Below, one piece after another: positions 14,838-19,002 of a stretch of DNA of 19,002 nt. Each line of letters opens with the position of its first letter. Within the stretch, counting starts at the first letter, position 1. The DNA comes from RGIG8775 sp045612185 (lineage in GTDB: Bacteria; Bacillota; Clostridia; Oscillospirales; CAG-272), in NCBI GenBank assembly GCA_045612185.1, contig JAZKYO010000111.1, positions 1-19,002 of the forward strand, read 5' to 3'. Under the pieces are notes generated by a model. The model did no database searches and had not been told where the DNA came from. It saw only the letters and a list, made by a program, of their open reading frames with translations. Both the position numbers and the translations under genes were made by a program.

Positions 14838-15932
14838 TCAGACGTTAAATCTGAACAGAACGATATCTCCATCAACTATAACGTATTCTTTACCCTCGCT
14901 ACGCATAAGCCCCGCCTCTTTAACAGCATTCATAGAGCCAAGACGGGTAAGGTCGTCAAAAGAGACAACCTCAGCGCGAATAAATCCACGCTCAAAGTCG
15001 CTGTGAATCTTGCCCGCCGCTTGAGGAGCCTTTGTTCCCTTGGTAATAGTCCACGCGCGAACTTCCTTGGGTCCCGCGGTAAGATAAGAAATAAGTCCAA
15101 GCAAAGAATAGCTTGCCTTTATAAGTCTGTCAAGACCACTCTCCGCAATCCCCATATCCTCAAGGAACGCCGACTTTTCCTCGGGTTCAAGCTCAGCAAT
15201 CTCAGCCTCTATGCCTGCGCAAACGGCGATAATCTCGGAACGCTCGCTTGCCGCATATTCTTTAAGCGCGTCATACATGGCGTTACCCACGGGCTCGCTT
15301 CCAGCCTCGTCCTCGCTTACGTTTGCCACGTAAATTATGGGCTTAAGGGTAAGCAACTGAGAATCGCCGAGAAGCTCAAGCTCATCCTTGGTAAACTCAA
15401 TAGTTCTGGCACATTTTCCGCTTTCAAGAACACCCTTTATTCTTTCAAGAAGTTCAACCTCAGCCGCAAGGCTCTTGTCGCCTTTCATAGCTTTCTTAGT
15501 GCGGTCGATTCTTCTCTCAAGAATTTCTATATCCGAGAAAATAAGCTCAAGATTTATCGTTTCAAGGTCTCTCATAGGGTCAACGTTGCCGTCAACGTGA
15601 ATAATATTGTCGTCCTCGAAGCAACGAACCACGTGAACAATGGCATCCACCTCACGAATGTGGGAAAGGAATTTATTTCCCAAGCCCTCTCCCTTTGACG
15701 CGCCTCTTACAAGTCCCGCAATATCAACAAACTCTATAACCGCGGGGGTATATTTTTCGGGGTTGTACATCTCCGCCAACACGTCAAGACGGGAATCAGG
15801 CACAGCCACCACGCCAACGTTGGGCTCTATTGTGCAGAATGGGTAGTTAGCCGACTCAGCGCCCGCGCTTGTAAGTGCGTTAAAAAGTGTGCTTTTTCCC
15901 ACGTTTGGAAGTCCTACTATTCCTAATTTCAT
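14838..15932 (-). CDS. ychF: Redox-regulated ATPase YchF (OBG family)
   Basis: This 364-residue P-loop protein of the OBG/HflX-like group binds ATP in preference to GTP and associates with ribosomes. Motifs are GLPNVGKS (7-14), SANYPFCTIEPNVGVVAVPD, DIAGLVRGASKGEGLGNKFL, the YVANVSEDE segment in place of the GTPase NKxD motif, a coiled-coil insert rich in Glu and Lys, and a C-terminal TGS domain with VRAWTITKGTKAPQAAGKIH and GFIRAEV. The length is normal. The ATG at 15932 follows AAAGGAG. It is the last conserved core gene before the AT-rich island. The only strong upstream minus-strand promoter is the one at 16194-16222, which belongs to the integrase relic, so its native promoter may have been displaced. 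Confidence 0.96.
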   Translation of the reverse strand: MKLGIVGLPNVGKSTLFNALTSAGAESANYPFCTIEPNVGVVAVPDSRLDVLAEMYNPEKYTPAVIEFVDIAGLVRGASKGEGLGNKFLSHIREVDAIVHVVRCFEDDNIIHVDGNVDPMRDLETINLELIFSDIEILERRIDRTKKAMKGDKSLAAEVELLERIKGVLESGKCARTIEFTKDELELLGDSQLLTLKPIIYVANVSEDEAGSEPVGNAMYDALKEYAASERSEIIAVCAGIEAEIAELEPEEKSAFLEDMGIAESGLDRLIKASYSLLGLISYLTAGPKEVRAWTITKGTKAPQAAGKIHSDFERGFIRAEVVSFDDLTRLGSMNAVKEAGLMRSEGKEYVIVDGDIVLFRFNV

Positions 15933-15975
15933 TTTTCTCTATTCTCCTTTATTTTACAAGGTTTTTTATTTTATT

Positions 15976-16018
15976 TACACCATTTTTACACCATTTTTTT
16001 ATTTTCCTACACCATTTT
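15976..16018. repeat. Three direct TACACCATTTT repeats beside ychF
   Basis: TACACCATTTT occurs at 15976-15986, 15987-15997 and 16008-16018. Start-to-start spacings are 11 and 21 bases, close to one and two helical turns, so all copies face the same side of the DNA. They lie at the edge of the AT-rich island, next to an integrase relic. Arm-type integrase binding sites are a possible explanation. Confidence 0.6.
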
Positions 16019-16059
16019 GTAGTTTAAGGTAGTTTCACTCTTAGTAATTAACCTATTCG

Positions 16060-16148
16060 CTAAAAGCGTTTCTCAACTTGCTTTATGCGCTTATTGACAA
16101 ATCTCGACACATATGTGCCGTCCTTTTTTGCGCAATGCCTTTACCCAT
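16060..16148 (-). pseudogene. N-terminal relic of a tyrosine integrase (frameshifted)
   Basis: From the ATG at 16148 the minus strand reads MGKGIAQK. After one base is restored in the A6 run near 16130, it continues KDGTYVSRFVNKRIKQVEKRF to a TAG at 16060-16062. This is the pattern of the N-terminal arm-binding region of Firmicutes phage and ICE tyrosine recombinases (MGKGI-x-KKDG-x-Y-x-x-RF). A good ribosome binding site (AAAGGAG, 16158-16164) lies 9 bases upstream. The core-binding and catalytic domains are gone; the remaining 100 bases to ychF contain only the TACACCATTTT repeats. I am fairly sure of the family from the pattern, but the piece is short. Confidence 0.6.
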
Positions 16149-16157
16149 TCCATTTTT

Positions 16158-16178
16158 CTCCTTTCGGTGCAAAAGGAG
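16158..16178 (-). promoter_or_regulatory. Hairpin that hides the integrase-relic ribosome binding site
   Basis: CTCCTTT and AAAGGAG (16158-16164 and 16172-16178) form a perfect 7-bp stem with a 7-base loop. In minus-strand RNA the second arm is the ribosome binding site of the integrase relic, so the fold would reduce its translation. Confidence 0.5.
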
Positions 16179-16193
16179 CCAATGTAACATCTT

Positions 16194-16222
16194 ATTATAT
16201 CACATTGACTACCTTTTTGCAA
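16194..16222 (-). promoter_or_regulatory. Promoter upstream of the integrase relic
   Basis: On the minus strand TTGCAA (16217-16222), a 17-base spacer and TATAAT (16194-16199) predict a start near 16187. The leader would contain the ribosome-binding-site hairpin. The -10 region shares 17 bases (TATTATATCACATTGAC, plus-strand sense) with the promoter at 17518-17534. Confidence 0.65.
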
Positions 16223-16225
16223 CCC

Positions 16226-16349
16226 CTAAAATTTAAATAATCAAAGTTTTTTCTTGTACAATTATATCGTTAAAACCCCTAACCTATAATTGTACAATAA
16301 AAACAATCCCCTTTTTTTAAAAACCATATTGACTTAATCTAAAATTTAG
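16226..16349. promoter_or_regulatory. Operator-like palindromes between divergent promoters
   Basis: TTGTACAATTATA (16254-16266) and its inverse TATAATTGTACAA (16285-16297) are centred on 16275.5. Each contains the self-complementary TTGTACAA. The motif CTAAAATTTA occurs at 16226-16235 and again at 16339-16348, where it is part of the 11-bp palindrome CTAAAATTTAG inside the spacer of the plus-strand promoter. AACCCCTAA also occurs twice (16221 and 16274). The pattern suggests repressor sites controlling both promoters, but no repressor gene is in view. Confidence 0.55.
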
Positions 16350-16357
16350 GATATAAT
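16329..16357 (+). promoter_or_regulatory. Promoter of the small-gene operon of the island
   Basis: TTGACT (16329-16334), a 17-base spacer and TATAAT (16352-16357) predict a start near 16364 and a leader of about 16 nt, with GAGG before the ATG at 16380. A palindrome lies in the spacer. Confidence 0.8.
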
Positions 16358-16379
16358 TTTTGCTTTTTATGAGGTTTTT

Positions 16380-16630
16380 ATGAAATCATCAACAAAAGTA
16401 TTTATAGCGGAAACTTTAACTGACATATTATATGTTACTTTGTGGGGTCTGCACTCCGAGCTTTAGGTATAAATTTTTCATTAACAAAGACTTATTTTAT
16501 TGTTTATATGATAGCTGTTATTTACATTGGCTATAATAGTATTCTTAACTATTTGAACGTTAAATATTTTCCCGATTTCTTTGATGATGACGATATTGAG
16601 GAGTTCGAAGATGAAGAAGATGACAATTAG
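16380..16630 (+). pseudogene. Small membrane protein with acidic tail, frameshifted
   Basis: The ATG at 16380 follows GAGG and reads MKSSTKVFIAETLTDILYVTLWG before a premature TAG at 16464. The next frame, from about 16444, continues SALRALGINFSL and then through two hydrophobic stretches (TYFIVYMIAVIYIGY) to a very acidic end (DDDDIEEFEDEEDDN) and a TAG at 16628-16630. Adding one base to the GGGG run near 16442-16447 joins them into one protein of about 83 residues with two membrane segments. I do not recognise the family. It is the first gene of a three-gene operon; its end overlaps the next gene by 20 bases. Alternatively only the second part is translated from the GTG at 16442, which has no ribosome binding site. 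Confidence 0.55.
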
Positions 16631-16870
16631 TAAATATCCTATTGATGTATATTCTTTTGATTTACGAATGATGTCTTCTGTTCCCCTTCCGTGTCAGTGC
16701 GGTCGCACTCCAAAAGTTGAATTGATTTTTCCGTCAGACGGTAGTTTTTATTACAGCACGTTGGTGACAAATTTGAAGTTGTTGTCAACTTTGAGGGTAA
16801 AATCGCAAGTATGAAGCCTGTTATTGAAAACAAGGCTCATAATTACAGCAATAATGCAACAACCAAGTAA
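16611..16870 (+). pseudogene. Small protein of unknown function, frameshifted in the middle
   Basis: The ATG at 16611 follows GAGGAG at 7 nt inside the tail of the previous gene. The frame reads MKKMTISKYPIDVYSFD, RMMSSVPLPCQCGRTPKVEL and FPSDGSFYYS. Near 16755 the sense continues in another frame as HVGDKFEVVVNFEGKIASMK and ends NNATTK at the TAA at 16868-16870. The second frame is well formed and runs right into the start of the Com-like gene, so one lost base best explains the break. The intact product would be about 86 residues with a CxC motif in PLPCQCGR. I do not recognise the family. It overlaps the next gene by 17 bases. Confidence 0.5.
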
Positions 16871-17027
16871 TCAAAAAATCAGTATAGAAAAAGCCGTTTG
16901 CGGTAAATTAAAAACCGTTTATTGCCGTAATTGCGGCGCTCGGCTTTTTGATACATCTGAATTTTCTAAATATTACATTGAGGTTAAATGCCGAAAATGT
17001 AACAAGATATTGCCATACGAAAAGTAA
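16854..17027 (+). CDS. Com-like Cys4 zinc-finger protein
   Basis: This 57-residue protein (MQQPSNQKISIEKAVCGK, then LKTVYCRNCGARLFDTSEF, SKYYIEVKCRKCNKILPYEK) has two CxxC pairs 19 residues apart with LF and hydrophobic-Glu-hydrophobic text between them. This matches the Com family, named for the phage Mu protein that binds mom mRNA and opens its start site for translation. Firmicutes carry many Com-like proteins on prophages and ICEs. The start at 16854 overlaps the upstream gene by 17 bases and has no clear ribosome binding site, so it probably depends on coupled translation. It is the only intact gene of this operon. A strong terminator follows. No mom-like gene is seen nearby. Confidence 0.7.
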   Translation: MQQPSNQKISIEKAVCGKLKTVYCRNCGARLFDTSEFSKYYIEVKCRKCNKILPYEK

Positions 17028-17033
17028 GCAAGA

Positions 17034-17066
17034 GCCGCCGAGTGTTCTACACTGGGCGGTTTTTAT
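17034..17066 (+). terminator. Intrinsic terminator after the Com-like gene
   Basis: CCGCC-G-AGTGT pairs with ACACT-G-GGCGG (one G-G mismatch) around a TCT loop, followed by TTTTT. It closes the operon that starts at 16380. The next reading frame begins within 10 bases. Confidence 0.75.
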
Positions 17067-17072
17067 GTTGAG

Positions 17073-17455
17073 GTGAAAAATCAAAACATGAAGTCAAAAA
17101 ACAAAAGTCCTCGGCAAAACCGAGGCAAACTAAAGAGACTTATCCACATTTTAGGAAATATAAGGAAGTGGAGGGCGGCAAAAAGAAAAAGGCTCGCCAT
17201 CCAAAGCTAATAACGAAAAAAGAATATGATACTTTTGAATTTATTGGTTTGACCGAGTCGGCTAAACGCGGACATCACAATAATTATCCTCTGTCTAAAA
17301 ATCCTCAAAAAGGAAACAAGTCTCCTTCTTATTTGCGTGATGAGTTAAGAAGCAAACCTATTAGTTCTTTTTCAGAGCCATTAAAGGATTATAATCTTTC
17401 AAAAAAAGATGAAGCACTTGCTTGGGAAATTTATCACAAAAGAAAAAAGAAGTAA
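17073..17455 (+). pseudogene. Small basic protein of the island, apparently frameshifted near its start
   Basis: The good frame runs from about 17078 to the TAA at 17453-17455 and reads ETYPHFRKYKEVEGGKKKKA, RHPKLITKKEYDTFEFIGLT, ESAKRGHHNNYPLSKNPQKG and SPSYLRDELRSKPISSF, ending YHKRKKK. It has no usable start codon upstream of a GTG at 17168 that lacks a ribosome binding site. A GTG at 17073 lies one base out of frame; adding one A to the A5 run after it joins the two and gives about 127 residues. The protein is rich in Lys and Arg and lacks membrane segments. I recall similar short PHFRKYK...HP-type proteins on mobile elements of Clostridia, but I cannot name a function. The 3' end is overlapped by a predicted antisense RNA. 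Confidence 0.55.
17109..17125 (+). repeat. Short perfect hairpin in the 5' part of the basic-protein gene
   Basis: CCTCGG-CAAAA-CCGAGG forms a perfect 6-bp stem just downstream of the candidate GTG start. It is GC-rich in an otherwise AT-rich stretch. It has no T-run and is probably not a terminator. Confidence 0.4.
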
Positions 17456-17512
17456 CCGCTGGGCGGTAGTCATTAGCTACCACGGGGTTACTTCAATTGT
17501 GGTGTTAACCAC
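17441..17512 (-). ncRNA. Predicted small antisense RNA 1 (about 72 nt)
   Basis: A consensus minus-strand promoter (17519-17547) is followed by a 5' hairpin GTGGT-TAAC-ACCAC (17499-17512). A long hairpin comes next, with outer arms GAAGTAACC / GGTTACTTC (17449-17457 with 17486-17494) and an inner GGTAG/CTACC stem, ending in TTTTTTCTTTT. This is a complete transcription unit with no ORF of note. It overlaps the last few codons and stop of the basic-protein gene on the other strand. The layout resembles the RNA antitoxins of Firmicutes type I systems, whose toxin genes end in Lys codons at the shared terminator. No small hydrophobic toxin is seen opposite it. Confidence 0.6.
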
Positions 17513-17518
17513 GATAGT

Positions 17519-17547
17519 ATTATATCACATTGACATTGAAAAGTCAA
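17519..17547 (-). promoter_or_regulatory. Promoter of small RNA 1
   Basis: On the minus strand TTGACT (17542-17547), a 17-base spacer and TATAAT (17519-17524) predict a start near 17512. It overlaps a possible divergent plus-strand promoter. Confidence 0.75.
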
Positions 17548-17558
17548 CAGATTTTAAA
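17530..17558 (+). promoter_or_regulatory. Possible promoter of the Cys-rich protein gene
   Basis: TTGACA (17530-17535), a 17-base spacer and TTTAAA (17553-17558) point toward the ORF at 17576. The -35 is perfect and the -10 is weak. It overlaps the small RNA 1 promoter on the other strand, so the two would compete. Confidence 0.4.
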
Positions 17559-17575
17559 AAAGTAGGTAATAAAAT

Positions 17576-18157
17576 TTGACAAAATCAACATTTAGGTTGG
17601 TTATAGTAGCAATAGTGCTTGTCCTTTTGGCCGGCGCTCTCGCTGCACTAATTCCACCTAAAGACCATAACCATAATATAAGGCAAGTTGTTATTAAAGA
17701 TGAAAATATAGGCTGCCTATATCATTATTATGATAAGTGCAAAACGTGTGACTACCTTAAACTTACTCAAGATACTAATTATCATGAGTATGTAGACGGT
17801 GTTTGCATTTTTTGCAATGTAAAGAACACTGTTGCCGAGTGCTTGCCCCCTGAAGCTTGGGGTGTCGGCGGTGATACTGTTCAAGATTCTTGTATTATGT
17901 ATTCATATGATTGGTATTGTCCTGATTGTAATGGATACGGTACATACCGCAAGAAAATCTTATTATTCCAAGAAACCATTATCTGGGTGCAACTTTTGCC
18001 GGAGGACAGAGATATCGTTCGTCATCGTGTAAAGGAATATAAAAAGTCGACCAATAAAAAGCCGATAGGTTATTATGAAAGCAAAAAAGAAAAAAGAAAT
18101 GAACTTGGTAGGATATTATCCACCCACGATTACATGAGTAATCTGTTCATTTCTTGA
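17576..18157 (+). CDS. Membrane-anchored Cys-rich protein of unknown function
   Basis: This 193-residue ORF starts with MTKSTF and a single hydrophobic segment (LVIVAIVLVLLAGALAALI, about residues 8-26), so it is probably an exported, N-terminally anchored protein. The outer part has Cys pairs: CKTC, then YHEYVDGVCIFCNVK, a lone Cys in VAEC, and YCPDCNGYGTYRKK, which suggests zinc-binding knuckles or disulfides. HEY-x-x-G-x-C-x-x-C text is common in clostridial surface proteins. The C-terminal third is charged (KEYKKSTNKKP, ESKKEKRNELG). The start codon is TTG with AGTAGG upstream. It appears intact, but the last codons read straight through the hairpin of small RNA 2, so the native end may have been earlier. 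No family is recognised. Confidence 0.6.
   Translation: MTKSTFRLVIVAIVLVLLAGALAALIPPKDHNHNIRQVVIKDENIGCLYHYYDKCKTCDYLKLTQDTNYHEYVDGVCIFCNVKNTVAECLPPEAWGVGGDTVQDSCIMYSYDWYCPDCNGYGTYRKKILLFQETIIWVQLLPEDRDIVRHRVKEYKKSTNKKPIGYYESKKEKRNELGRILSTHDYMSNLFIS
18082..18156 (-). ncRNA. Predicted small antisense RNA 2 (about 75 nt)
   Basis: A perfect-consensus promoter on the minus strand predicts a start at about 18155, exactly at the base of an 11-bp stem AAGAAATGAAC / GTTCATTTCTT (18094-18104 with 18145-18155). Inside are two small stems, GATTAC-TCAT-GTAATC and GGAT-AAT-ATCC. The outer stem runs into TTTTTTCTTTTTTG. It is therefore a self-contained short RNA gene. Its layout and terminator-side sequence (plus-strand AAAAGAAAAAAGAA) match small RNA 1, although the stems differ in sequence. 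It is antisense to the end of the Cys-rich protein gene. A type I antitoxin-like or relic antitoxin role is a guess from layout. Confidence 0.6.
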
Positions 18158-18161
18158 TGTA

Positions 18162-18190
18162 ATTATATCATACCTATCGTAAAATGTCAA
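18162..18190 (-). promoter_or_regulatory. Promoter of small RNA 2
   Basis: On the minus strand TTGACA (18185-18190), a 17-base spacer and TATAAT (18162-18167) match the sigma-A consensus at all 12 positions. Confidence 0.85.
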
Positions 18191-18244
18191 TCCCTGAAAA
18201 ACAAAAATAGCCTTGCGGGCTTTAAACGCAGAAAGGAAAACAAT

Positions 18245-18585
18245 ATGGAAAAATTCTTTAGAAAAAGATGGGTTCAGTATATCCTTTATCGTACTTGTAA
18301 CAATAGTTGTCGTTGCGCTTCTTACTCGTCTTACAAACGGCTTTACCGAGCCTATTGACAAAGTATACTATTTATGCTGACCATGAAAAAGCCCCAAACA
18401 ATACAGCGAACGACGAAACCAAGCTTGGTCAGACCTTTACACTTGATGAAGCGACAACTGTCACCTTTACCGTTCAGCTTATGGAAGGTGTAAATCTCGA
18501 CAACGTTGACGCTATTCCCGTCCTTGTTAAAGGTGACAAGATAGGCTCGCACTCTAACAGTCTTTTTGACGGTCTTTTTGAATAA
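18245..18585 (+). pseudogene. Membrane-anchored protein of unknown function with two frameshifts
   Basis: The ATG at 18245 follows AAAGGA at 7 nt, but its frame soon loses sense. The neighbouring frame reads NSLEKDGFSISFIVLVTIVV and VALLTRLTNGFTEPIDKV (a membrane anchor) before a stop near 18377, and a third frame then reads YTIYADHEKAPNN, LGQTFTLDEATTVTFTVQLM and GVNLDNVDAIPVLVKGDKIG to the TAA at 18583-18585. Two changes, one in the A-run at 18248-18253 and one near 18360, would restore one protein of about 112 residues with an N-terminal anchor and an outer beta-rich part. The family is not recognised. The IS element begins 17 bases after the stop. Confidence 0.5.
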
Positions 18586-18638
18586 TAAAATCCCCCTCTT
18601 TTTGAACTGCCCCAAATTGTGCGGACAGTACAAAAAAG

Positions 18639-18679
18639 CCCCCTTGATGTGGTAGAATAAAGATACCATATCAAGGGGG
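18639..18679 (+). repeat. 16-bp inverted repeat covering the orfA ribosome binding site
   Basis: CCCCCTTGATGTGGTA (18639-18654) and TACCATATCAAGGGGG (18664-18679) are inverted copies with one mismatch around a 9-base loop. The right arm contains the AAGGGGG ribosome binding site of orfA, 7 bases from its ATG. RNA that enters from outside the element would fold and block translation. RNA that starts inside the repeat would not. A -10-like TAGAAT lies at 18653-18658. Confidence 0.75.
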
Positions 18680-18686
18680 TAATTGT

Positions 18687-18974
18687 ATGCCAAGGAAATA
18701 TCAACACACAAAAGAACTATTGCCACAAATCAAAAAGATGTTAGACCAAGGAATGACACATAAGCAAATAGAAGAAAAACTCGGTTTAACAGGAAAGCGA
18801 CCTGTGCACGAACTATTGAAGAGAGAACGAAAAAAAGAAGCAACTACACATCTACCTAAAACACGTACAAGAAAACCAGCAAAAACATTACAAGAATACA
18901 AATACGAAAACAAACGGTTGAAGATGGAAAATGAACTACTGCGGGATTTTCTCTCGCTCACAGAAAGGAAGTGA
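18687..18974 (+). CDS. IS3-family transposase OrfA (helix-turn-helix protein)
   Basis: This 95-residue protein is OrfA of an IS3-family element. It has an N-terminal helix-turn-helix (LPQIKKMLDQGMTHKQIEEK then LGLTGKRPVHELLKR, about 9-44), a basic linker (KTRTRKPAKT) and a C-terminal leucine-zipper-like helix (YKYENKRLKMENELLRDFLS, about 71-90) ending LTERK, as in many Firmicutes IS3 elements. OrfA binds the terminal repeats and can join OrfB by frameshift. The ATG at 18687 follows AAGGGGG, which lies in a hairpin. Its TGA overlaps the orfB GTG as GTGA. I see no A6G slippery site in the overlap, so coupled translation is more likely than the usual -1 shift. Confidence 0.88.
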   Translation: MPRKYQHTKELLPQIKKMLDQGMTHKQIEEKLGLTGKRPVHELLKRERKKEATTHLPKTRTRKPAKTLQEYKYENKRLKMENELLRDFLSLTERK

Positions 18975-19002
18975 GGACAAGTGTAAAATATATGGTGATC
19001 TA
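18971..19002 (+). CDS. IS3-family transposase OrfB, first codons only
   Basis: The GTG at 18971 overlaps the orfA stop and opens a frame reading VRTSVKYMVI before the window ends. The S/T-VKY-x-VI start is typical of IS3 OrfB proteins, whose DDE catalytic domain would follow outside the window. GGA-type ribosome binding text (AAAGGAA) lies directly upstream. Confidence 0.7.
   Translation, partial: MRTSVKYMVI

Larger units (their letters stand above)
18603..19002 (+). mobile_element. IS3-family insertion sequence, left end (runs off window)
   Basis: The left terminal repeat is probably TGAACTGCCCCAAATTGTGC, starting at 18603, similar in style to IS3/IS150-type ends. It is followed by a leader with a strong inverted repeat, then orfA and the start of orfB in the IS3 arrangement. 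The right end is outside the window. The insertion lies just after a broken gene in the decaying island. The exact first base is uncertain because no target duplication can be seen. Confidence 0.75.

Noticed and set aside
14730..15698. Plus-strand open frame of 322 codons opposite ychF
   Set aside because: Antisense to a universally conserved gene; composition is that of a shadow frame.
16091..16153. Minus-strand 20-codon ORF MEWVKALRKKGRHICVEICQ
   Set aside because: It shares the ribosome binding site with the integrase relic, but the shifted frame gives a clear integrase pattern and this one gives none.
17409..17579. Plus-strand ORF of 56 codons through the small RNA 1 hairpin, with a hydrophobic stretch (VVISYHGVTSIVVLTTIVLY)
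   Set aside because: It could be a toxin opposite the RNA, but it has no good ribosome binding site, its frame crosses both the hairpin and a promoter, and its sequence follows from the hairpin.
18205..18230. Small stem AGCC...GGCT with A- and T-rich flanks before the gene at 18245
   Set aside because: Only about four pairs and a short T-run in either direction, too weak to call a terminator.
1..19002. CRISPR arrays and tRNA or rRNA genes
   Set aside because: No regularly spaced repeats of 25-40 bases, no tRNA cloverleaf with CCA-type end and no rRNA-like sequence were seen on either strand.

Overview
The window looks like the chromosome of an anaerobic, fermentative Bacillota of class Clostridia, probably a gut-type lineage. 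The basis is a trimeric/tetrameric [FeFe]-hydrogenase operon, a GlgD-type glycogen protein, AGGAGG-type ribosome binding sites and TTGACA/TATAAT promoters. Genus cannot be set from the sequence alone. All confident conserved genes (1-15932) lie on the minus strand; all protein genes of the accessory segment (about 16380-19002) lie on the plus strand. The accessory segment is visibly more AT-rich.

Region 1 (1-7876, minus strand) is one long hydrogenase operon read from hydC (7750) to hydA, which runs off the left edge. The structural subunits are HydC (NuoE-like), an HndB-like thioredoxin-fold protein, HydB (NuoF-like flavoprotein) and HydA (catalytic). Six regulatory-type genes sit between hydC and the other structural genes: DRTGG protein, RsbW-like ATPase, a second divergent (probably sensory) [FeFe]-hydrogenase, a second DRTGG protein, a PHP-domain phosphoesterase and a second histidine-kinase-type ATPase. 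The likely logic is an NAD(H)/ferredoxin-linked bifurcating hydrogenase co-expressed with its own H2 or redox sensing module. An AT-rich inverted repeat overlaps its promoter.

Region 2 (7981-15932, minus strand) is housekeeping: a DUF5131 (phage Gp37/Gp68-like) protein just after the rplS terminator, rplS with a structured leader, an oligosaccharide flippase, glgD, then a trmB-nitroreductase-truB-rluA operon, and ychF.

Region 3 (15960-18590) is a decaying mobile island. Next to ychF lie three TACACCATTTT repeats and the N-terminal relic of a tyrosine integrase, whose ribosome binding site sits in a hairpin. A divergent promoter region with palindromes follows. It drives a plus-strand operon of three small overlapping genes, the third a Com-like Cys4 zinc-finger protein. 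Then come a small basic protein, a Cys-rich membrane-anchored protein and another membrane-anchored protein. Five reading frames here carry single-base frameshifts (six lesions in all), while about 16 kb of neighbouring conserved genes carry none that I noticed. Two self-contained small-RNA genes of the same design (consensus promoter, about 72-75 nt, long-stem terminator) lie antisense to the 3' ends of two of these ORFs and resemble type I antitoxin genes.

Region 4 (18603-19002) is the left end of an IS3-family insertion sequence with intact orfA and the first codons of orfB. A 16-bp inverted repeat buries the orfA ribosome binding site.
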